9,655 bases of DNA from an archaeon (GTDB lineage Archaea; Nanobdellota; Nanobdellia; SCGC-AAA011-G17; GW2011-AR17). Below, one piece after another: positions 1 to 4,086 of the stretch; the stretch's first letter is position 1; every line of letters starts with the position of its first letter. The stretch spans positions 1-9,655 of the forward strand of contig JAHFJQ010000036.1 in the NCBI GenBank assembly GCA_023245755.1, read 5' to 3'. A program made the position numbers and the translations under genes. The notes below the pieces were generated by a model, which searched no databases, was not told where the DNA came from, and saw only the letters and a list, made by a program, of their open reading frames with translations.

Positions 1-349
1 CAGAAAGATAATGATTTCCCCAATTCAAAAGCATAAGAAGGGTTTCTTCAAAATATTTTGCGAGCTCTTGTTGAGGAAGCTGCAAGGCAAAAAGCTCCTC
101 TTTATACTTTCCCCATTGTACAAGAAATTCTTTTTGAAGAGCAATTTTAAATCCTTTTTCATAATTCTCTTCTGTAAAGGATCTAACATCTAAAGTATAG
201 AATTCTTCTAACACAGAGTGTGCAATATTTCCTCGTACAGTATGGATGCTTGCTTTTGTAGGAAGCTTCTCAATATATTGATAATAGTATTTCCTATTAC
301 ATTGAAGAAAGGTATTAATAGAAGAAGGAGACTCCACCCTTTTTGCCAT
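1..349 (-). CDS. PD-(D/E)XK nuclease of the RecB/Cas4-like family (N-terminal part)
   Basis: The first 116 codons of a gene that runs off the left edge. The N-terminus reads SPSSINTFLQCNRKYYYQY and is followed by RGNIAHSVLEEFY. That pairing, S-x-S-x-I-x-x-F-x-x-C-x-x-x-YYY (Cys17, Tyr21-23) then G40-x3-H44, is the standard opening of RecB-family and Cas4-type PD-(D/E)XK nucleases. In family members with an Fe-S cluster the cysteine is the first cluster ligand, and the histidine is the first active-site motif. The catalytic D...ExK residues and any further cysteines lie outside the window, so activity cannot be judged. The ATG at 349 is the first start after an in-frame stop near 384. The gene follows vapC by 37 bp. 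A T/A-rich box about 25 nt upstream suggests its own leaderless promoter. Family assignment is strong, but whether it serves repair or CRISPR adaptation is open; no CRISPR array is visible. Confidence 0.82.
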   Translation of the reverse strand, partial: MAKRVESPSSINTFLQCNRKYYYQYIEKLPTKASIHTVRGNIAHSVLEEFYTLDVRSFTEENYEKGFKIALQKEFLVQWGKYKEELFALQLPQQELAKYFEETLLMLLNWGNHYLS

Positions 350-369
350 GCACGATGAGGGTAAAAATG

Positions 370-380
370 AATTTAAAAAG
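370..380 (-). promoter_or_regulatory. Possible TATA box for the nuclease gene
   Basis: The minus strand reads CTTTTTAAATTC here, centred about 25 nt before the ATG at 349. This fits an archaeal TATA element driving a leaderless transcript. The signal is weak and the surrounding DNA is AT-rich, so co-transcription from the antitoxin promoter remains possible. Confidence 0.35.
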
Positions 381-386
381 ATTTAG

Positions 387-755
387 TTACTTAGAGACAA
401 ACTCAACACCAGGAAGAGATTGAAATTCTTTATCCCCTGTAACGAAAAGCATATTATTTTCTTGAGCAAAAGTATATCCAACAGCATCAAAAAAAGAAAG
501 GTTTCTTTTAATCTTTTTTCTATAAGCCATTCCTTTTTGCATAAGTTCAAGACTACAAGGGAGAGAATTTAGCCGTAGTTTAGATAACCAATAACGAGCT
601 GTTGCCTCATTGTACTCTCTAAGGATAACCCAGTAAAACTCAGCTAAGATAACATCTATGACAACAAAATCATCTTCTATATACGAAAAGTACTTTTCAT
701 TGCCTTGGAATATTTCACAAAGAACATAGGTATCCAAGAATTTTATTTGTCCCAC
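387..755 (-). CDS. vapC: VapC-like PIN-domain toxin (ribonuclease)
   Basis: A 122-residue single PIN domain, the usual size for VapC toxins, which are Mg2+-dependent ribonucleases that cut tRNA or other RNA when freed from their antitoxin. The four acidic active-site positions are all visible: Asp8 in FLDTYVL, Glu39 in LAEFY, Asp90 in SFFDAVGYTFA and Asp108 in VTGDKEF. The toxin therefore looks catalytically intact. Its ATG at 755 overlaps the last 13 bases of the upstream AbrB-type gene, the usual toxin-antitoxin arrangement with antitoxin first and translational coupling. It is probably cytoplasmic and inhibited by that partner. The RNA target cannot be predicted from sequence. Confidence 0.88.
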   Translation of the reverse strand: MGQIKFLDTYVLCEIFQGNEKYFSYIEDDFVVIDVILAEFYWVILREYNEATARYWLSKLRLNSLPCSLELMQKGMAYRKKIKRNLSFFDAVGYTFAQENNMLFVTGDKEFQSLPGVEFVSK

Positions 756-1018
756 TTGCTTTTCATCTCCTTTCTCACTTCTTTAAGAATTTCTTCAGTA
801 GGGCGTTTAAACTTTACCGTACCAAACATTTCTTTTAACACATTGTATTTTCTTTCAATTTTAACAACAACTATTTCTCCTTCTTTCAAACGCTCTGCTT
901 TCACAACATCAGCAGGGAGAATAATTCCTAGAGAATTTCCCCATTTTTTCGTTTTAACCAGAGCCTCTTGCATAGTATAACTAGTGGGTATAACTGATTT
1001 AACTAGTTTTTGTTCCAT
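743..1018 (-). CDS. vapB: AbrB-fold antitoxin paired with VapC
   Basis: A 91-residue protein with a swapped-hairpin AbrB/SpoVT DNA-binding domain at about residues 20-55. The signature is KKWGNSLGIILPADVV followed by LKEGEIVVVKIE. The charged tail (FKRPTEEILKEVRKEM, about 70-85) is the type of helix VapB antitoxins use to cover the toxin active site. It probably neutralises the downstream VapC and autorepresses the pair. The stop overlaps the vapC start by 13 bp. Three in-frame ATGs are possible: 1045, 1018 and 973. I chose 1018 because a TATA-like box lies about 27 nt before it, as expected for leaderless transcription. The 973 start would still keep the whole AbrB domain. The start is uncertain; the family is not. 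Confidence 0.82.
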   Translation of the reverse strand: MEQKLVKSVIPTSYTMQEALVKTKKWGNSLGIILPADVVKAERLKEGEIVVVKIERKYNVLKEMFGTVKFKRPTEEILKEVRKEMKSKWDK

Positions 1019-1042
1019 TACCTTATTTGAAGAAAGGAGATT

Positions 1043-1050
1043 CATAAAGC
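1043..1050 (-). promoter_or_regulatory. Putative TATA box of the toxin-antitoxin unit
   Basis: The minus strand reads GCTTTATG, centred about 28 nt before the ATG at 1018. The spacing matches other leaderless genes in this window, but the box is not a perfect TATA consensus. Confidence 0.35.
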
Positions 1051-1099
1051 TTTACAAGAAAAAGCTGAAGGATTTTCAAGAGTTTCGCAAGATTTTCAT

Positions 1100-1609
1100 T
1101 TACTCAGAGTCCATTTCTAATTTTTGTTCTATGGTATTGTAAACCCTTGCACGATTATATCTTTGCACCATTACACAAGCAATATTTGCAAGAGTTAATG
1201 CACCATTAAAGTAAAAAAAAGAGCTATCATCCATAAAATTATATATAGTCGAACTAGCAGAATAGAGTCCAAAGAAGAGATGAACGGACTCATTGAATCG
1301 AGTTCCAGCTTCAAAATCTCTCAACGCATCTACCGATCGATCTTCCTGACCAACAAAATAAGAACCGGCATATTTATGCTCCCCCAATGTTTTATGAAGG
1401 ATTCCAACAGTACTCATTATTCCTTTTTTGATAGATCGCACACCTAAACATTCATACAGTCTTCCACTTCTTTCAAAGAATTTTGGCTCAAAATAAGCAT
1501 CAGATATCTTTCGCCCTAGAGTTTTAGGTTTATGTACTTCCTGCATATATAGATTTCTTTCTAATGAAGACATATCTCTAACTCCAGCGATTATAGGGCG
1601 GTTTTTCAT
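1100..1609 (-). CDS. CrtO-like acyltransferase (glycosyl-4,4'-diaponeurosporenoate acyltransferase family)
   Basis: A 169-residue protein, about the length of Staphylococcus aureus CrtO, which adds a fatty acyl chain to a glycosylated carotenoid in staphyloxanthin synthesis. Recalled from memory, the resemblance covers three blocks: an N-terminal ISDAYFEPKFFER stretch; an E-x-x-H motif (Glu107, His110) at the start of a hydrophobic segment; and the ANIACVMVQRYNRAR signature at about 141-155, the best match. Two hydrophobic segments (about 108-125 and 131-150) suggest membrane association. No carotenoid genes are nearby. It is the last gene of a unit encoding exported proteins, so the real substrate may be a glycolipid or other surface molecule (inference). 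The ATG at 1609, 4 bp after the upstream stop, is preferred; a GTG at 1633 would add eight residues and overlap the upstream gene by 20 bp. Confidence 0.68.
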   Translation of the reverse strand: MKNRPIIAGVRDMSSLERNLYMQEVHKPKTLGRKISDAYFEPKFFERSGRLYECLGVRSIKKGIMSTVGILHKTLGEHKYAGSYFVGQEDRSVDALRDFEAGTRFNESVHLFFGLYSASSTIYNFMDDSSFFYFNGALTLANIACVMVQRYNRARVYNTIEQKLEMDSE

Positions 1610-1613
1610 GGTA

Positions 1614-2144
1614 CTAATAATTAAAAATGTCACTAAACAGCTCTAAAATAACACGAGACTGAGAAGACTTTTCACCTTCTTCAATCGCAAGGGTATACGC
1701 TTCTTGAAGAGACTGTATGACCAATTGGGGGTCTTGTTCTACATAAGCAGAAGTTGCACACGGAGAAACGTGTAAACTCAAATCAAATGTAACACATCCT
1801 CCTGGAGTAAAAACAGAAGTACTCTGACAAGAGCCAGAACTAGTACATCCAAAACCATAAACTCTTTTTTGATCACTCAGGCTATCAATTTCCATACCTT
1901 CTCGATCAGTTATAATAACCCTAGCTTCTAAATCTGGAGTAACATAAGAATATTCTTCAGCAGAGAAAGCATCTTCAATCTTATCCAAAACTTGTCCCTT
2001 CTCTTCATAAGTACAATTTTGAGAACCAGTATCCCTTTTACAAAGATCCGTAAGTAACTCATTACAGGAGAAAAGAGAAATAGCACTAACCCCTACAAAG
2101 AAAGGTAAGGATAAATACTTTTGAACAGACCCATAAAGATCCAT
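1614..2144 (-). CDS. Cysteine-rich exported protein, probable lipoprotein, function unknown
   Basis: No family recognised. This 176-residue protein starts with a short polar stretch and a hydrophobic segment (about 11-26, LSLPFFVGVSAISLFS) ending at Cys27. The LFSC context is a loose lipobox, so it may be lipid-anchored on the outer face of the membrane; otherwise this is a signal anchor. Cysteines lie at 27, 35, 44, 100, 106, 117 and 129. If Cys27 is lipidated, six remain, enough for three disulphides, which fits an extracytoplasmic location. The 100-129 region (GFGC, SGSC, PGGC, SPC) is compact and Gly/Ser-rich. The C-terminus looks helical and acidic. The start is one base after the stop of the upstream Ig-like gene (TAA-A-ATG), so translation is probably coupled, and the two products may act together. 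Confidence 0.7.
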   Translation of the reverse strand: MDLYGSVQKYLSLPFFVGVSAISLFSCNELLTDLCKRDTGSQNCTYEEKGQVLDKIEDAFSAEEYSYVTPDLEARVIITDREGMEIDSLSDQKRVYGFGCTSSGSCQSTSVFTPGGCVTFDLSLHVSPCATSAYVEQDPQLVIQSLQEAYTLAIEEGEKSSQSRVILELFSDIFNY

Positions 2145-2145
2145 T

Positions 2146-3270
2146 TTACAACCTCTTCAAATAGAAAAGAATTCCTAGTCCAACAAGCACTGCAAGTAAA
2201 ATACTCACAAGAAGAACCCAGGAAGTACTTGGTTCAGCAACATCAACAGTAAGGAGTTTCTGAGTAACCAATCCTTCATTTGTACTAATTTCAACAAAGA
2301 CAGAATCACTTCCAGCACTTTGCGGACTCAACGTAAATTCAAATTGGCCACTAGACTGTGCAGGAACTGTTATAGGAGAACTGTACTCTGCATTCAGGCC
2401 ATCAACAGTAAGATAAAAGGTTTTTGTACTATCCGCAAGATTAGTAACTTGTACTTTGTATGTACTTGTTTCTCCTTCAGTTAAACCAGTAATAGAAGAA
2501 ACAGAAACAAGGGTATTTTCATCATACACCTGTTCACCTTCAACACGAATATAACTGCTTCCAGTAACTTCGCTATACCCATTATTGTAAGCAACAGTCA
2601 CAAGTACTTCATAATCTCCAGCAGCATCACTTGGAATAACCAAATATGCAGTGGAAGCATCAGCTTGATCACCGGAAAGAAGCTCATCCATGTAGACTCT
2701 CTGGGAGATACCTAATGCAGGGATACTCACAGTTACTTTCACATCATTTTCATCTTTATACCCTTGATTATCTAAACGAACCTTTACCCCAAAATAATCT
2801 CCTGGAGCAACAGTAGTAGAGGAAAGAAGAATATCTTCAACACTAACTTCATGTCTTTCTTGTTCTAAGTATAAGCTATATTCTTGACTTTCTTTATCTT
2901 GACCATCATAGATTTCCACATGCAAGGTATATGCATTGCTAGAAACATCTAAATCATCGGGAATAGCTAAGTAGAGAAATTCTTTATAAGAAATACCATC
3001 TTCAACTTTAAAAACATCACTAGTCTCTTCAATATCGCCATATTCATATCCACCAAGCCATGCACGAACACGCACATCAGTAGACTCTCCAGTACCTTCA
3101 ATATAGACCTGAACTTGTGCATTGGTGCCTAATTCCACCTGCACAGTAGAGCCTTCTGCCTGAATACCATTAACATAAACAGCACTAATTTCATAATCAC
3201 TAGAGTCTGCACGTACAAAAGGCAGGGCAAAAAGAACTACAAGAGTGAGAGCAAAAAGAGAGAACCTCAT
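2146..3270 (-). CDS. Membrane-anchored cell-surface protein with Ig-like (CARDB/NEW3-like) domains
   Basis: A 374-residue exported protein. A cleavable signal peptide covers about 1-21 (SLFALTLVVLFALPFVRA). Three beta-sandwich regions follow: about 25-137, with the WLGGYEYGDIEE motif seen, from memory, in S-layer-like proteins of Woesearchaeota-type genomes; a CARDB-like domain at about 141-244 (GVKVRLDNQGYKDENDVKVTVSIP); and an alpha-galactosidase NEW3-like domain at about 255-345. A single TM helix at 351-371 with a short KRL tail anchors it, leaving nearly everything outside. It has no cysteines, unlike its neighbours. It shares an ATGA overlap with the upstream gene and sits one base from the next, so it belongs to a coupled operon. 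A structural or S-layer-associated role is likely; no enzyme motif is visible. Confidence 0.82.
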   Translation of the reverse strand: MRFSLFALTLVVLFALPFVRADSSDYEISAVYVNGIQAEGSTVQVELGTNAQVQVYIEGTGESTDVRVRAWLGGYEYGDIEETSDVFKVEDGISYKEFLYLAIPDDLDVSSNAYTLHVEIYDGQDKESQEYSLYLEQERHEVSVEDILLSSTTVAPGDYFGVKVRLDNQGYKDENDVKVTVSIPALGISQRVYMDELLSGDQADASTAYLVIPSDAAGDYEVLVTVAYNNGYSEVTGSSYIRVEGEQVYDENTLVSVSSITGLTEGETSTYKVQVTNLADSTKTFYLTVDGLNAEYSSPITVPAQSSGQFEFTLSPQSAGSDSVFVEISTNEGLVTQKLLTVDVAEPSTSWVLLVSILLAVLVGLGILFYLKRL

Positions 3271-3569
3271 TTCTGTTTTTTATCTCCACATTTTGTTTGA
3301 TACGTTTCTAAATAATCATTACGTACACCATACACCTCATCAAGATCATTAGTATGAAAAGAATCAAGTAATCTTCTTTCTGTAGGATGATCAAAAGTAT
3401 ATACAGACATTTTTTCTTGAGCAGTACCAGGGAATTCTACTTTGTATTCTTTATCTCCAACGATACAAGTAACAGAAGGAATAATACGTACAGAAGTTTG
3501 AGTATCTTCAGCAAAGGCTGGAGAAGATGCGCCTAACAATCCTAAAAGTCCAATTTGTGTAAGTTTCAT
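3267..3569 (-). CDS. Small secreted protein, function unknown; first gene of the surface-protein operon
   Basis: A 100-residue protein with a clear signal peptide (KLTQIGLLGLLGASSPAFA; cleavage expected after Ala20, before EDTQ). The mature part is about 80 residues with two cysteines (35 and 94) that could form one disulphide joining its ends, and a very basic C-terminus (KCGDKKQK). No family recognised. The start is well supported: a GAGG ribosome binding site lies about 10 nt upstream and a strong BRE/TATA promoter lies before that. Its TGA stop overlaps the ATG of the Ig-like gene (ATGA), so the two are probably translated together. Its signal peptide resembles that of the beta-barrel-like protein (SSPAFA against SSAPALA), suggesting the same export and cleavage route. 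Confidence 0.78.
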   Translation of the reverse strand: MKLTQIGLLGLLGASSPAFAEDTQTSVRIIPSVTCIVGDKEYKVEFPGTAQEKMSVYTFDHPTERRLLDSFHTNDLDEVYGVRNDYLETYQTKCGDKKQK

Positions 3570-3602
3570 TGTTATAACCTCACTATTTGAAGAAGAAACA
3601 CC

Positions 3603-3618
3603 TATATAAACCTTTCGG
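3603..3618 (-). promoter_or_regulatory. Archaeal BRE + TATA promoter of the four-gene surface operon
   Basis: The minus strand reads CCGAAAGG-TTTATATA: a purine-rich BRE followed at once by a near-consensus TATA box. Transcription should start about 25 nt downstream, near 3580, leaving a short leader that contains GAGG before the ATG at 3569. This is the clearest promoter in the window. Confidence 0.75.
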
Positions 3619-3644
3619 ATATAGGACTACTTATAAGGGACAAT

Positions 3645-3659
3645 AAAAAGAAGAAAAAA
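3645..3659 (-). terminator. T-rich archaeal terminator after the small Ig-like lipoprotein gene
   Basis: Immediately after the TAG stop at 3662 the minus strand reads TTTTTTCTTCTTTTT. Archaeal RNA polymerase stops at oligo-T tracts without needing a hairpin. The site separates this gene from the operon promoter that follows. Confidence 0.6.
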
Positions 3660-3661
3660 GG

Positions 3662-4012
3662 CTATTCTATATACACCCCCATATCTCCAAAAGAGAACGG
3701 GTCAGAAGAAGAATTGGCAGGAGTCCAAGCACTGCACTCTACATAGTCCCCAGAGCGAGTATAGCCGCTAGAAAACAGCCCTGCAGGACCAGTTTCAGTC
3801 TGGACAAGCTCCCTGTTTACAAACCAGGAGAAATCAAAGACTTCTTCTGCAGTCCCATCAACACGACAATGCAAATCATCTTCCACAGTAGGGTTTCCGG
3901 GATAAAGAACAACCTGAGGATCTACACCAGTATCATATTCCGGAAACTGTACACACCCAGACAAAGAAACAAGGGTACTTGCGCCTAACACCAACTTTTC
4001 TAAAGTAGTCAT
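3662..4012 (-). CDS. Lipoprotein with one Ig-like domain, related to the S-layer-like protein repeats
   Basis: A 116-residue exported lipoprotein. A hydrophobic leader ends in a good lipobox, LSGC, with Cys20 as the likely lipidated residue. After a short spacer there is one Ig-like domain (about 33-115) with the classical Cys49...Trp63...Cys93 core (LHCRVDG, FDFSWFVN, YVECSAW). The same framework (a VV-x-x-P-x-x-P opening, FDF-x-W, then a T-x-x-GD-x-W-like strand and W-x-P) recurs three times in the neighbouring 895-residue protein, so the two are paralogous modules. It may bind or help anchor that protein at the membrane (inference). I chose the ATG at 4012; the in-frame TTG at 4018 is less likely. 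It has its own TATA-rich promoter and a T-rich terminator. No ribosome binding site is evident. Confidence 0.78.
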   Translation of the reverse strand: MTTLEKLVLGASTLVSLSGCVQFPEYDTGVDPQVVLYPGNPTVEDDLHCRVDGTAEEVFDFSWFVNRELVQTETGPAGLFSSGYTRSGDYVECSAWTPANSSSDPFSFGDMGVYIE

Positions 4013-4056
4013 ACACAATACAAGAATAAAGAAAGAAATGAAGCTAATCCAAAGAA

Positions 4057-4074
4057 AATATATAATTTATATAA
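4057..4074 (-). promoter_or_regulatory. TATA-rich promoter region for the small lipoprotein
   Basis: The minus strand carries two overlapping TATA-like boxes, TTTATATAA and TTATATATTT, 45-60 nt before the ATG at 4012. Initiation about 25 nt downstream would give a leader of roughly 20-35 nt. The boxes abut the terminator of the S-layer-like gene. Confidence 0.5.
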
Positions 4075-4086
4075 AAAGAAAAAAAA
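4073..4086 (-). terminator. Oligo-T terminator after the S-layer-like gene
   Basis: Directly after the TAA stop at 4087 the minus strand reads eight T, one C, then five T. This is a typical archaeal intrinsic terminator. It runs into the TATA boxes of the next gene, so the two signals are nearly fused. Confidence 0.65.

Noticed and set aside
11..193. Plus-strand open frame of 60 codons
   Set aside because: It lies antisense to the PD-(D/E)XK nuclease, whose motifs are unmistakable on the minus strand, and its Lys/Phe-rich product has no recognisable feature.
705..980. Plus-strand open frame of 91 codons
   Set aside because: It is antisense to the VapC start and the AbrB gene, which both show family motifs.
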